Source: Lineus longissimus
Taxonomy: Eukaryota; Nemertea; Pilidiophora; Heteronemertea; Lineidae
Direction: 5' to 3'
Length of the DNA stretch: 64,000 bases
Assembly (NCBI RefSeq): GCF_910592395.1
Contig: NC_088320.1
Coordinates: 13,266,501-13,330,500, forward strand
Both the position numbers and the translations under genes were made by a program. A model generated the notes under the pieces. It saw nothing but the letters and a program-made list of their open reading frames with translations. It searched no databases and was not told where the DNA came from. Position 1 is the stretch's first letter. The number at the start of each line of letters is the position of its first letter. Shown here piece after piece: positions 1-11,282 of the stretch.

Positions 1-407
1 CCTTAACAATGGGTCACTGTGATTCAAGTGATCGTCTATTGAAATACCACAACCTGTTGTAGCAAACCAAACAGCCATGTTAAATTGGTTCTGGTAAAAC
101 GATAATGGATTCTTTTCCAGTAGCAGACAGTCTTTCTTATTTTTCAGGCTCAAAAACCCAGGTGTTATCTTAGTTTCTTGTAGTCTGAAGAAGTTATTAG
201 TATTAACAGTTACTTCTAAATTAAAGAAGTCATAGGTGAATTTACTTTTATTTTGATTTGCTATTGGATAATACATTTAATTTACTTGAATTTTTTTCCT
301 TGAATTTTGGTTAATGAAGACAGTAAAAAGGCAATTTATTTTAATGGAATAACCCATTGAACTCTAGTATTCCCTTACCATTTCACTGCAACGCTTCACT
401 GAAGAAT
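1..407. other. AT-rich flank, no gene seen
   Basis: This stretch lies outside the large inverted repeat and has no counterpart elsewhere in the window that I can see. It is AT-rich, with runs of T and A, and has no long reading frame, splice-bounded exon or recognisable repeat. Confidence 0.5.
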
Positions 408-543
408 GATAGAATATATGTATTGTGGTGTCTGGTTCTTAGGGGTTTCTAAGCTAATTTGAGACAAAAAGGCCTGTAAGGGCTTTTGTTAAAATAGCTT
501 AGAATTACCTAGATTCCTACCACCACAATACATATATTCTATC
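408..543. repeat. Imperfect long hairpin (MITE-like or fold-back) at the arm boundary
   Basis: Positions 408-430 and 521-543 are perfect 23-bp inverted complements. The 90-bp loop continues the fold imperfectly: TTCTAAGCTAATTT pairs with AAAATAGCTTAGAA, and the tip pairs AAAAGGCC with GGGCTTTT. The whole unit is a long fold-back of about 136 bp. Its inner end coincides within 2-3 bp with the outer edge of the left arm of the large palindrome. It could be a MITE, a hairpin made by template switching at the rearrangement joint, or an RNA hairpin. The sequence does not decide between these. Confidence 0.6.
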
Positions 544-1523
544 CCCAACGTTTTTGTAGTAAATTGTTCCTCAGTGACGACTACTATACCACAGGCAAGA
601 TCTGACTCCTCTAATCCAGCCAAAGCTTCTGGTTTGTTGGACACAAATTTCCTGAGTGGGAATCCTCCAGATTTCAAGACTGGTTTCATGTCTACTGCTA
701 AGCTTGCTGCTGCTGTGGTATTGTCTTCTCCAGACAGTACATCATCCACGAAAATATTTTCTGTTATTTCCTCAGTAGCCTTTGGGTATTCCTTTGTCTG
801 TGTGAGTGCATGGTCCACTACAGTTTTGATACTCGAAAATGGAGATGATTTCAGACCAAATGTTACTGTTTTCAACCTGTAAACATCAGGTTTTTTACTA
901 GTGTCCATGTCACGCCATAAGAATCTCTGTAGATCTTGATCTCCAGTTTGCATGCCGATTTGAAGAAACATTTTCTCTATTTCTGCTACAAGCGCTACTT
1001 TATGTTTTCTGAAACGCAAAAGTATGGCAAGTGGGTCGGGCTGCAGTGCTGGTCCACTCAACAATGTGTCATTTAGTGACACCCCCTCTGGTCCTTTGGC
1101 GGAGCCGTCAAACACAACACGCACCTTTGTGGTTGATTTATCCATTCTAACAACAGGGCGATGAGGCAAGTACCATATTGCTTGCGCTTGTTTCTCCAAT
1201 TCCTCAACTTTCTCGGCACGCCCTTTATCAACTAACTCTTGGATCTGTTCTTGGTAGGCCTTTCCCAAGTCTGGGTCCCTCTGTAATCTTCTTTCCAACC
1301 CCTCGAGACGTTTCTCTGCTAAGGTTCGATTTGATTCTAAAGACTTGTCCTTCCAGTCCGGATGGCGAATCAAACCTGTGACGTAATGACCATCTACGAG
1401 TTTGGTATTATCAAGATGCTGCTGCAATGCATCAGTCTCCAATTCTGTGGCTTGGTGCTTGACCTCATTAGGTAATATTCCCAAGTGTTCTAGGTCCCAA
1501 TGTCTGGCAGTTTCATTCTCCAA
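541..1523 (-). pseudogene. BEL reverse transcriptase fragment
   Basis: This is the N-terminal linker and reverse transcriptase of a BEL/Pao polyprotein. It has the family motifs RVVFDGSAKG, FGLKSSPF and the catalytic FVDD box. The frame is -1 relative to the upstream gag-protease frame; the first in-frame codon is TTG, not ATG, so it must be a polyprotein continuation. Two defects are visible. The catalytic aspartate of RT motif A (VADIEKMF in the right copy) reads as glutamate here (VAEIEKMF). The frame also runs out of BEL homology at about position 541, where it enters the hairpin. A 9-bp in-frame deletion relative to the right copy lies near 1510. It is non-functional as it stands. Confidence 0.85.
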
Positions 1524-3670
1524 GGAAAAACTCTATGACACGTGTTTACCATACCAATCTTTCCATGTCGTTGGTTTGGCTCCTCTACTGGGCAGATACC
1601 TGAAAGTACCCATCCAAAATGACTCTTTGTGGCAGTTGGCATTCCTGGTGGTCCAGTTTTTCTAACAGGCAGTAAGATGTTTGTGGTATCCTCTAGCCCC
1701 AACATAACATCAATTTCAGCCGATTCACGGGGGTATGTGTCTGCTATCTGCAATCCCTGTAAGTGTTGCAGCTTTGACAAATCTACTCTCACGCAGTTGA
1801 GGTCCATGCTAGGCTGATCAACTGTGTAGGCCTCTATCTCAAATTCCTCACCTTTCCAATTAGGAATAGCGCTTGATAGATGAAACTTAACTCTCTCTGT
1901 TTTCAATCTCATCTGGTTACCACCGGCTAGTGAAAATTCTGCCTCAACCTTGGGTCCTCGCAAGTCCAGTTTTCTTGCCATCTTGTTACTTATGAATGAT
2001 ACACCGCTGCCTGTATCAAATAAGATTCTCGCTACTGAAATTGCTCCTCGTGATTCGATTCTTGCTAGAGTGGATTGAATCAATATCTCCTTTGGACCTG
2101 TAATGGCCTTGACAAGTCCTACACTCTTGGGAACCTCCGTTTTTTGACGTAGACCTTGTACTTGCTCTTCTTCCGGTAGCTCTGGCTCACGATCATAATG
2201 GATCAAGGTATGATGTTTCTTCCCACATCTCTGACAGTGTCTTGAATTACAGTCTTTGACATAATGCGAAGCAAAGCAGTTAAAACAAAGTTTTAAACTC
2301 TTGACCTTGTCTATGCGATCACTGACACTCATGGCTTTGAAGGTCTGGCACTGATAAAGTAGATGTGCTTCTTGGCATACAGGGCACTTGGGAGTTCGAC
2401 TCTGCGTCTTCTGTTTTGATTGTCCAGCTTTAGGGTTACTTGTAGCATTGACATTCAATGCATATGCACTTGGCTTGCCATAACTAGTACTAGTATGTTT
2501 TTTCTCTGGTTTCTGTGAGTGTGAAGTACTACTACTTGTGGTTGGTCGCTTTCCCCCCTCCATTTCCGTCCTTCGGGTAACTTGCAGGGCGTCGAGTAGC
2601 CTTTCCAGTAAGTCGGGAAATTTCAGAGGCAAAGTCGACTTTGTTTTTGCCTTCAGCTTTTCGCCATCCCACTTTCGCAACAGTGTTTTGGGAATTTTGG
2701 GCCTGACCAATGCCGTGAAAATCCAACTTGTTTCGTCTAGTTCACATAGAGCCTCGGTTTTCTTTAAAATATAATTCCATGCTGACACAAGCTTATGGCA
2801 GAATGGCTCCATGTCTTTTAGTGCAAGGGAGCTCGGTGCCTCCATGTTGGCTATCTCGATTACAGCCTTCTGCACACAACTCTCCACGTCACCATACTTG
2901 CTTTCTAAAACTTGGAAGATGTCTTGGTAATCAGGATCTTTCATACCCGCTACTAACTTTCTACACTCGCCCTCTAGTAATGTAATGGTAAAGTGCGTCT
3001 TTTCCACCTCCGAATAACCTGGCTTCGCCAACTCCGCTTCTAACAGCTCTCGCCATTGATCGAAGAAATGCGGGTCGCCGCTAAATTTTGGTATGGGTAG
3101 CTCTCTCTTCTTTTTGGTCAAAGTTGACAAGATGGTTGTGAGCTGCTCTCCTGATATTCCATTGTTCATGGATTTAAAAGCCTCTGCTAAACCCTTTGTT
3201 AACACTTCAATGTTGCTCTGGCTACTATGATGGGATCCTTTGCCTTCACTCTCACTCCTCTCCTTTGTCGGCCTGAACCAGTCTTTCTCCAACCTCTGGA
3301 TCTTGGCATCACAGTTGAAGTACCTCTCTCTATAGTCTTGCTCATCTTTATCTTCTCTTCTCCTCTGGTCGTCAGACATAGCGTTCAGCCTCTCCTCGTT
3401 ATCTCTGTGATAATCCACTTGGTCTTGAGTATCTTGCAAGTCCATGTAGGCTGACTTCAACTGTTCTCTGGCAGACATGGCTGCCCTCACTTTAATCTCA
3501 TTCTCGGGTGAACGGTCATCATCGTCTAATGCTGGAAGAACATCATCATAATATCGGAACAAGGATTTCTCCAACTTGGTGTATCTCTGCCGATTGATGC
3601 GCCTCCTTTCCAATAGGAATTCAAGCGTTGCTGGCTCAGCAGCCACACTTTTACCCTTAGTAGTCGCCAT
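1490..3670 (-). CDS. BEL/Pao Gag-protease polyprotein
   Basis: This 726-residue frame begins at an ATG at 3670. The N-terminal third is charged and helical, typical of BEL gag. A conserved gag region follows (FSGDPHFFDQWRELLEAEL). Cysteine/histidine knuckles come next: CPVCQEAHLLYQC, then CFNCFASHYVKDC and CQRCGKKHHTLIH, which bind nucleic acid in related elements. A retropepsin-like aspartic protease follows with the active-site motif ILFDTGSGVSFIS. Gag would package element RNA and the protease would mature the polyprotein. The frame ends just after the protease-RT linker, and RT follows in the -1 frame. This is the only uninterrupted gag-protease in the window; the right-arm copy is broken twice. 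Confidence 0.88.
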   Translation of the reverse strand: MATTKGKSVAAEPATLEFLLERRRINRQRYTKLEKSLFRYYDDVLPALDDDDRSPENEIKVRAAMSAREQLKSAYMDLQDTQDQVDYHRDNEERLNAMSDDQRRREDKDEQDYRERYFNCDAKIQRLEKDWFRPTKERSESEGKGSHHSSQSNIEVLTKGLAEAFKSMNNGISGEQLTTILSTLTKKKRELPIPKFSGDPHFFDQWRELLEAELAKPGYSEVEKTHFTITLLEGECRKLVAGMKDPDYQDIFQVLESKYGDVESCVQKAVIEIANMEAPSSLALKDMEPFCHKLVSAWNYILKKTEALCELDETSWIFTALVRPKIPKTLLRKWDGEKLKAKTKSTLPLKFPDLLERLLDALQVTRRTEMEGGKRPTTSSSTSHSQKPEKKHTSTSYGKPSAYALNVNATSNPKAGQSKQKTQSRTPKCPVCQEAHLLYQCQTFKAMSVSDRIDKVKSLKLCFNCFASHYVKDCNSRHCQRCGKKHHTLIHYDREPELPEEEQVQGLRQKTEVPKSVGLVKAITGPKEILIQSTLARIESRGAISVARILFDTGSGVSFISNKMARKLDLRGPKVEAEFSLAGGNQMRLKTERVKFHLSSAIPNWKGEEFEIEAYTVDQPSMDLNCVRVDLSKLQHLQGLQIADTYPRESAEIDVMLGLEDTTNILLPVRKTGPPGMPTATKSHFGWVLSGICPVEEPNQRHGKIGMVNTCHRVFPWRMKLPDIGT

Positions 3671-5275
3671 TACATGTATGTCAGTGATTTTAGGACAGAT
3701 GAAGCAGTATTGATAATTTTTAAAACAATTATTACGTTAACGTAACCCACTTGAGAACTTAACCCTCACTATTTGTGACCTGGTAAAACTTTGAGACTTA
3801 TAATAAATTGGTATACCGAGGAATGATAAACCTTGTAGTAATTACCATAAAAAGACCATTGCATATTGCACCAAAATCACTATCTACTCATGAAAACCAC
3901 TGAGATTTGAACTGAATGGCAATCTCAAGACTCATATAACCACTTTGACTATAAAAGTACAATGTATAAACACACGATAACTCAACACTATACAAACATG
4001 GTCACCTCTTAAGTATTGTGACAGCGTCACTTTATCTTAAGGTCAATAATTAGTCACAGTATTTACTATGATTATTCTATGAAATACAAATGTAGTAAGA
4101 CCAAACTGTAACTCAAACACTCTTGAGAATCACTACCGGTAACCGTTTTAAATAAAATGCAACTCTAATCTACATGTAATCCATATTAAAATTGAATACC
4201 TGTATCATGTATGCCTCAACATGGCAGATGCCAGATTCAGTAAATACCAATAAACACAACGTGGCACTTATACTCTTGACACTCACTGAAAGAAACTCTG
4301 ATGGCTCACACTCAACTCAGATTAGGCTGACTAAATCCTTACTTTTAGATTTATCAAACCGTTACCTGTTAAAGATTACCAAACATACACTAACAGTAAT
4401 ACCTCTGTAAAATGCAAACTCAGTATTTGGCATAAATTTAACACATGGTAAGACAGGACACTTATACTGAAAGTGAAACAAGAAGTCAAAGACTTAAAAC
4501 TCAGGGTAAGAAAGAATCACCTTTTTGGATTCATACGTGGTTGAACTCATACACACTGCAGTAAGTTTGACATCTTTTAGTCAAAGCATAAACTCATAAT
4601 TCTAGGGGAAAGCTAGAAAACACTCAGATACGAATTTAGTCAAAGTACACGCAGATGTCCTCCACAACTCAGTCTTAACTCAGCGACAAGACGTATCTGC
4701 ATAACTCGGCGATGTCTGGAACAGCGACGATTCTCACTCATGTAGTCGTCAAGATTCCTGGACCTCATAGATGATGCATCTGTGCTGGGAGCTGCTCAGC
4801 AATGTACGACAACTAACGGATGCTCGAAAAGCACGTGCACGTGGAACTCAGGAACTCGGGTTTTCCACAAACTACACGCTAAAGACAGTCCGACTCACTC
4901 TGCTCAGGCCATGCACGAATTGTCATTGCATGGGTTGGGTGAATCCTCGAAAGACAAAAGAGAAAGTCACACCCTGCACCTCTGTCAAGGCTCAACTCAA
5001 AATTCGTTTTTTCGGATGCACAACTCTCACAATGTCAAATTACTCATTTGTATTGAGTACTGTTGATCACAGTGTCCCACCTCAGGTCCACCGTACTACT
5101 CGACTGCACACCGCACAACTCCGGAGTGCATGAAAGACAACATTTTGCAACCACGTGCATTGGATGCCTGTATATGCTTAGTGCATCAATAGTGCATCAC
5201 TGCGATCACTGCCACTGCCGCGCCGGCACATCGGATCGATTGGCGACTGTCCTGATCCGGTCGGAGATACCATAA
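3671..5275 (-). other. BEL untranslated leader (left copy)
   Basis: This 1.6 kb stretch between LTR and gag has only short frames in all registers. Next to the LTR at 5255-5272 is the complement of TGGTATCTCCGACCGGAT, a candidate tRNA primer-binding site. It is the mirror of 52104-53708. Confidence 0.7.
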
Positions 5276-5400
5276 TGTTCTGTAGGGACTGTATATTGAT
5301 TAAGGATTCTAAAATACAAATTCATCGCACGTGCTCTCATATCTCGCCATTGCTCATTGTTGTCGTTACACATAAAACCGTCTCAACCAAATACACAACA
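5276..5400 (-). repeat. BEL LTR, left copy
   Basis: This 125-bp LTR starts TGTTGTGTAT and ends CTACAGAACA when read on the minus strand. By eye it is identical to the right copy's 5' LTR at 51979-52103. Confidence 0.92.
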
Positions 5401-6488
5401 GTTGTGACTATGTCCCTGTCTTAACCTACACTATACATAAAGACCGATAGGTTGTGACTATGTCACTGTCTTAACCTACATTATACATAAGGACCGATAT
5501 GTTGTGACTATGTCCCTGTCTTAACCTACACTATACATGAGGACCGAAAGGTTGTGACTATGTCCCTGTCTTAACCTACACTATACATAAGGACCGAAAG
5601 GTTGTGCATATGTCCCTGTCTTAACCTTCACTATAAGGACCGCAAGGTTGCGACTATATCCCTGTCTTAACCTACATTATACATAAGGACCGAATGGTTG
5701 TGACTATGTCCCTGTCTTAACCTACACTATACATGAGGACCGAAAGGTTGTGACTATGTCCCTGTCTTAACCTACACTATACATAAGGACCGAAAGGTTG
5801 TGACTATGTCCCTGTCTTAACATACACTATACATAAGGATCGAAAGGTGTGCATATGTCCCTGTCTTAACCTACACTATAAGGACCGCAAGGTTGTGACT
5901 ATGTCCCTGTCTTAACCTACACTATACATAAGGACCAATAGGTTGTGACTATATCCCTGTCTTAACCTACACTATACATAATGTGTGATATGAATAAAGA
6001 GAAGTAAATGCTTTTATCTAAAACTCCATGTACCTTTACACTTGGCCTTTCTGTACAAAATTGAAGTAAAAGCATTTGCTAGCCTTTATTCATATCACCC
6101 AATGACCTATAGGTTGTGACTATGTCCCCGTCTTAACCTACACTATACATAAGGACCGAATGGTTGTGACTATGTCCCTGTCTTAACCTAAACTATACAT
6201 GAAGACCAAAAGGTTGTGACTATGTCACTGTCTTAACCTACACTATACATAAGGGCCGATAGGTTGTGACTATGTCCCTGTCTTAACCTACACTATACAT
6301 GAGGACCGAAAGGTTGTGACTATGTCACTGTCTTAACCTACACTATACATAAGGACCGATAGGTTGTGACTATGTCCCTGTCTTAACCTACACTATACAT
6401 AAGGACCGATAGGTTGTGACTATGTCCCTGTCTTAACATACACTATACATAATGACCTATAGGTTGTGGCTATGTCCCTGTCTTAACC
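5401..6488. repeat. 50-bp satellite array, left
   Basis: Exact 50-bp spacing of the unit GGTTGTGACTATGTCCCTGT followed by CTTAACCTACACTATACATA and AGGACCGATA. There are about 19-20 units plus shortened variants that lack the TATACATA segment (for example near 5625 and 5870). The shortened variants recur next to a GTGCATATGTCC variant, which gives a higher-order pattern. One MITE interrupts the array. There are no unique spacers, so it is not CRISPR-like. Confidence 0.95.
5983..6100. mobile_element. Harbinger-type MITE inside satellite
   Basis: This 118-bp element ends in inverted repeats of the form GGGTGATATGAATAAAG (the left end here reads GTGTGATATG) and folds further inward through AATGCTTTTA. 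It is flanked by AAT on both sides, a 3-bp target duplication in a satellite unit. Sister copies lie at 51279-51396, 59910-60027 and 60581-60693. No coding capacity. Confidence 0.85.
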
Positions 6489-7176
6489 AGTGTCACAGGT
6501 TGTGACAAGTCACTTCCGAAATTCCTTGTGTGTCTTTTACATGCTTTGTGGAGGTCAGCTCCGGGACTCCTGGAGACACACATTAGCGATTTTGTAAGAA
6601 GAAAGTGAGAAGATTTATTAAAAGAAAACGTTTATATATTTTAATTACGGTGTTGTTCGATTGAACTAAGTACCAGAATGACACCAGTAACAATCGGAGG
6701 TTCTACCGAGATTAATAAGATAATGATAGACTGTAAAAAGTAGCCTTTGAAGGTGAAAAGCTTGTGTCGATCTCGCGAAATGAAGTCACGATTTGCGAGC
6801 CTCGTGGACTATAGACAGTGCATTTCGCCATATATTGAACTGTGTTGCTGCCGTGTAGCAGGGAAATTCTGTCCCTGTATGCTGATGTACAGTATCCATG
6901 TACATGAAGTGTGTGCAATGCCTGTGCAGTGCATGAAATCCAGGGTGATGATGGTGACTCATTGACTGACTGGATCCAGTGCTATGTTGAGATACTTGTA
7001 TTGTTGTTGTTGCTGACCAGCTCGTCTTTGCTGCTGATGCTGCCTGTTGAAGTCCTGTTTGTTTACTGACCTGTTCGTTTCGACAATATCGTATAGTTTA
7101 AGCACCGTTTTGTCGTGATTTTCGAGGTCTAATCTCTGGACTCTTGTGGTGTAAAAATTGTCATTTCACTGCAATC
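6489..7176 (+). other. Leader/flank of the Gypsy element, no LTR pair found
   Basis: This lies between satellite and gag ATG. It has a TATA-like ATATATTTTAATTA near 6635 and no coding frame of note. I searched the region downstream of pol for a matching LTR and found none, so the element may have lost its LTRs or they are too diverged to see. The mirror is 49953-50640. Confidence 0.5.
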
Positions 7177-8357
7177 ATGTCGCAGGATAACGAGGACTGG
7201 GAAGAGAATCCGGACGTCGAGGAATTCTGGAATGAGGAGGTGATTACGCGTGAGAATGTGGAATCTGAAAACGAAAAGTTACGTAGAAAGATAAAGGCCA
7301 TGGAGACGGTAGAAAAGGCGTCGAGAACAAGGAGCTGCGACAACGTCTGGCGGACCTGGACAGGATCAGTGGTGGAGGTGGGGCTACAGTGTCCTCATCG
7401 TCAACACATGAACCGGATCTGCAGAAGTTGCTGAAACGAGAGTTCAAGATCCAGGGGCAGATTGGGAAACCGGGCGAAAAGGAAAAACTGTCTTTCTCAA
7501 GTTTAATCCATCAAATAGACATTGGTCTAGACAAAGGATATTCGGAGAGAGAAGTGGTCGCAGCAGTGGTCAAGTGCATTTCAGCTGGGTCAACGTTCCG
7601 TTCGTACCTAGAAGGAAAGGGTTATGTTTCTTTGTCATCTCTAAGGAAGGTTCTCCGTACATACTACAGCGAGAAGGAGCCGACAGCGCTCTACAAGGAC
7701 CTGGTGAACATTTGTCAAGGTGAAAAGGAAAGTGCCCAAGAATTCATCTTTAGGGCAATGGACTTGAGGCAGAAGGTCTGTTTTGCCTCAAAGGAGGCTG
7801 ATTCCTCTTTAGTTTATGATCAAAAGCTGGTTAAAAACATGTTCCTTCATGCAGTGGCCACAGGTTTACGTAACACTAGTATCAGTCTAGAGTTAAAATC
7901 CGCGCTTGAGGATCGAGACATAACTGACGAGAAATTGTTAGAAGCCCTACATCATGCAACAGCCAAGGAGCAAGAACGAGAAGCGAAAGGGGCTGGCGTT
8001 AGTCACAGTACATGTACCGCTGGTGCAAAAGCCAAAGTGAACGCCACCACTGGTTCAAAGGATCCTGAATTTGAAAAGCTTAAAGCGGAAATGAGTCAAA
8101 TCAAGGCTTTAGTCACGGAGGTCAAAAATTCTTTGACCACTCGCTCTGTTCCTGAAGCTTCTGGCACTAGTAAGAGAAACACTGAGACAGGTGCCAAAAA
8201 GTCAAATACATTTAGGCAAAAGAAATTATGTGAAAAGTGTCAACAGGCAGGTCAATCTGAATGTGACCATTGCTGGGCCTGTGGTTCCGGTGAACATTTC
8301 TCCCGTGGCTGCAGGAAGGGAAACCGGAGAGGGTCTTCCCGAGGGGACACGGTGTAG
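7177..8357 (+). pseudogene. Gypsy Gag, frameshifted
   Basis: The start is the ATG at 7177. The first about 48 residues are acidic and heptad-like (coiled-coil type). The frame then shifts near 7318; in the other frame coding resumes (KELRQRLADLD) and runs to a TAG at 8355. The body is a capsid-type helical domain of about 200 residues with a lysine-rich linker. It ends in one CCHC zinc knuckle, CWACGSGEHFSRGC, of the form CX2CX4HX4C. Gag would assemble particles around element RNA. The same frameshift occurs in the right arm. Protein differences between the arms are few: three substitutions in the last 322 residues. Confidence 0.85.
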
Positions 8358-8470
8358 GCCCGGAATCTGTTTGTAGTCAGTCCCATGCAGAAAAGACGGA
8401 ATTTACAAGTTCGACTAGTAGTAGAATTTCTGACAGTGGTGCTTATATAAGTAGTGTATGTGAGTCAAGT

Positions 8471-11278
8471 ATGAACATGTGCAATATTAAGAAGTATTCG
8501 AAATTGGTTTCATTGATAGGCAAGCAGTGTCTTATCAGATGCCAGTTTAATGACGTTGCTACAATTGTACTTTGGGTTACAGGGGCGCAGGTGTCGATAG
8601 TGTCACAAAAATGGCTAAAGGATAACCTGCCCACCACAGAAATCAGAGATATAGTTGAATTGCTGAATGAGCCTTTAGAGCTGAATGCTGCAAATGGACA
8701 GCAAATTCCATACTTGGGATGGGTGGAACTGGATTTGAAACACGTAAGGAGCACTGAACATGAGCCTGAGTCTCATACCAGTACTGATAAACCTTGCATT
8801 CGGGTCCCAATTTTAGTCAGCACCAATGACATTAGCTATCCAATCATAGGTTACAATGTGATTAAGGAGATCCTAAAGGAATGTAATGCTGACTCTGATG
8901 AATTGAGATGTTTGTTTCCTACAGTGAAAGAGAAAACTCGGGTGGAACTTTTGTCTGTTTTGCAGCAGGGTCCTACTAAGGATAGTTTTTTAGTCAAAAC
9001 TGGTAGGAAGGACATTGTAGTAGGTCCTAAGAGCGACCTCAATGTAGTGTGTCGTGTACAGGCAGGGTCAGTTATCAAGGAAACTCCAGTGCTGTTTGAG
9101 GGATTTGACGTGGTTGATGAAAGTAATGAACTCAGTGAACTTGTAATCCCAGCCTCTGTTGTGTCATTGTCTCAAGGTTCTTCATCAAAAGTTCAGATAT
9201 TGGTGAATAACCCTACCAATCGTACAGTTCGACTCAGGGCAAAAACTGTTCTCGGAACTGTTAGTTTTGTCAAAGCGATTTATGAATGGGATGGGTCTTA
9301 CCCATGTGATTTTGATAGTGATTCTAAGAATGCCAGAGTACACACAGTTGATCTGGGAAGTCATGTGGATGATAGGAACGATAGTAGGAATAGTATGCAT
9401 GCATCCGATGATAAAACTTGGTTGCCTCCAGTGGATTGGAGTCATTTAGAACCTGAGCAGAGGGTCAAGTTCGAGGACATGCTAAGGGAATGCAGTGATG
9501 CCTTTGCTAAGGATGAGTCTGACATTGGTTGTATGCCTGGTTTGCAAATGCATATCAAACTCAAAGACCCTACCCCATGCAACCAGCATTACCGAACTGT
9601 GCCTAAGCCATTATATAAAGAACTCCGTGAGCATTTAGAGGATCTCATCAGGAGGGGGATCATGCGCAAATCAAACTCGAACTACTCATCTCCGCTAGTC
9701 TGTGTTCGCAAGCGCTCGGGAAAACTCCGAGTATGTTGGGATTACAGGTTACTCAACTCCCGATGTTACCATGATCGTCATCCAATAATGAGAATTCAGG
9801 ACATTCTTGACCTTTTGGGTGGTAACTCGTGGTTTTCTGTGTTTGATTTTGGTTTTGCTTACCACCAGGGATTTTTAAAACGAGGAATCGCGTCATCTTA
9901 GTGCTGTGGCCACGCCGTGGGGTCTGTATGAATACCAAAGAATCGCATTTGGTCTCCAGGGGGCGCCACCAGCATTCCAGCGTCATATGTTCACTATGCT
10001 TGATGAACTAAATTTCAAAACTTGTATCCCATAATAGGATGATGTGATAGGTTTTAGCAAGACGTTCGACGACCATGCTGACGATGCACGTCAGATTTTG
10101 AAAAAAGTTATCAAGAGTGGGGGAAAGCTCAAGCCGTCAAAATGCAAGATATTTCTGCGCCAATCACGTTTCGTTGGTCGTTTGGTATCCGAGGAAGGGT
10201 ATACTGTTGATCCTGCAGATACTGCCGCAATTCAGGCCTTGAAAGAGAAAACACCAGAAAACATAGGACATTTGCGAAAACTGCTAGGTTTCTTGGGGTA
10301 CTATCGATCTTTTGTGCCAAATTTTGAAAGCCAAAATGTTGTATGATCTGCTGAAAGTGACTGAATCGAAAGTACCAAACAGTAGTAAAAAGACTGACTC
10401 TCGGACCAAAACTGGTCAATTACCATCTAAAACCCCCTTGAAATGGTTACCTGTGCATCAGAATATTCTTGAAGACCTGTTAGACAACCTAGTCAAACCA
10501 CCTATTTTAGCTTTCGCTGATATGGAAAAGCCATTAATTCTCAATACAGATGCTTCAGCGGATAGGCTAGGTTGTGTTTTGTACCAGGAACAGCAAGGAC
10601 AGCTTCGTGTGATCGGATATGGGTCCAGAACTCTTTCCCCAGCTGAAAAGAACTATCATATGCACTCGGGAAAACTTGAGTTTCTTGCTCTTAAATGGGC
10701 GGTAACGGACAAGTTTCGAGACTATCAGTATTCTATTCTATGCGCCAGAGGTAACAGTCTTTACAGATAACAATCCTCTCACCTATATATTCACTACCGC
10801 TAAGCCGAATGCGACTGGCCACGGGTGGATGGCTGAACTCTCTCAGTTTCCATTGGCATTGAAATATCGCCCAGGCAAGCTCAATATCGATGCTGATACC
10901 CTGTCTCGTTTGCCTATGGACATGTCTAAGTACATAAAACAATGTACAGAAACTGTACATCAGAAGGATGTGTCCGCTACACTGGAAGCTATGCAGACCA
11001 GTAAGAAGATGGGATCAGATTGGGCAACTGTAGTTGCAATTAACCCAGTTCTTTTAGCTGAGCACTCACAGTCAATCTCTGCAATGTCTCGTGATGACAT
11101 TAGGACAAGTCAGGAGAAGGATTTAGTCGTCGGTCGGGTACTGAATCTCATGAAAGTCGGGAAATTGCCAACTTCCAAAGTTCGCCGTCAGGAAAGTCGC
11201 AGGGTTCAGGTTTTACTCAGGAGTTGGAATAAACTTGAGGTAGACAATCACGGTATTCTGTGGCGTAAGTGGATGTAA
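8471..11278 (+). pseudogene. Gypsy Pol: protease, reverse transcriptase, RNase H (broken)
   Basis: Pol lies in the -1 frame relative to gag and is open upstream across the gag stop, which suits -1 frameshift expression in the live ancestor. The protease motif reads VTGAQVSIVS at 8576-8605 where the family has DTGAQ, so the catalytic Asp is Val. RT shows SNYSSPLVCVRKRSGKLRVC, VFDFGFAYHQGF, TPWGLYEYQRIAFGL and DDVIGFS. The two codons before DD are TAA TAG (10032-10037). RNase H has NTDAS, KLEFLALKW, FTDNNPLTY and NIDADTLSR. Private breaks are +1 at about 9878 and a 7-bp insertion at about 10730. Shared frame changes lie near 10340 and 11273. Confidence 0.88.
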
Positions 11279-11282
11279 ACAG

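Larger units (their letters stand above)
541..5400 (-). mobile_element. BEL/Pao LTR retrotransposon, left copy, 3' half missing
   Basis: The element reads on the minus strand: LTR (5276-5400), leader, gag-protease, then reverse transcriptase, which is cut at the palindrome edge near 541. The RNase H, integrase and 3' LTR seen in the right copy are absent. It sits against the 50-bp satellite, where GTTGT at 5401-5405 is the complement of the ACAAC duplication flanking the right copy, so both copies derive from one insertion. Its gag-protease frame is uninterrupted, unlike the right copy. Confidence 0.9.

Noticed and set aside
4771-5275. Overlapping 70-120 codon frames in the BEL leader
   Set aside because: Several registers are open by chance with no domain; position between LTR and gag fits an untranslated leader.
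5401-6488. CRISPR-like array
   Set aside because: Repeats are contiguous 50-bp units without unique spacers, in an animal genome; it is a satellite.
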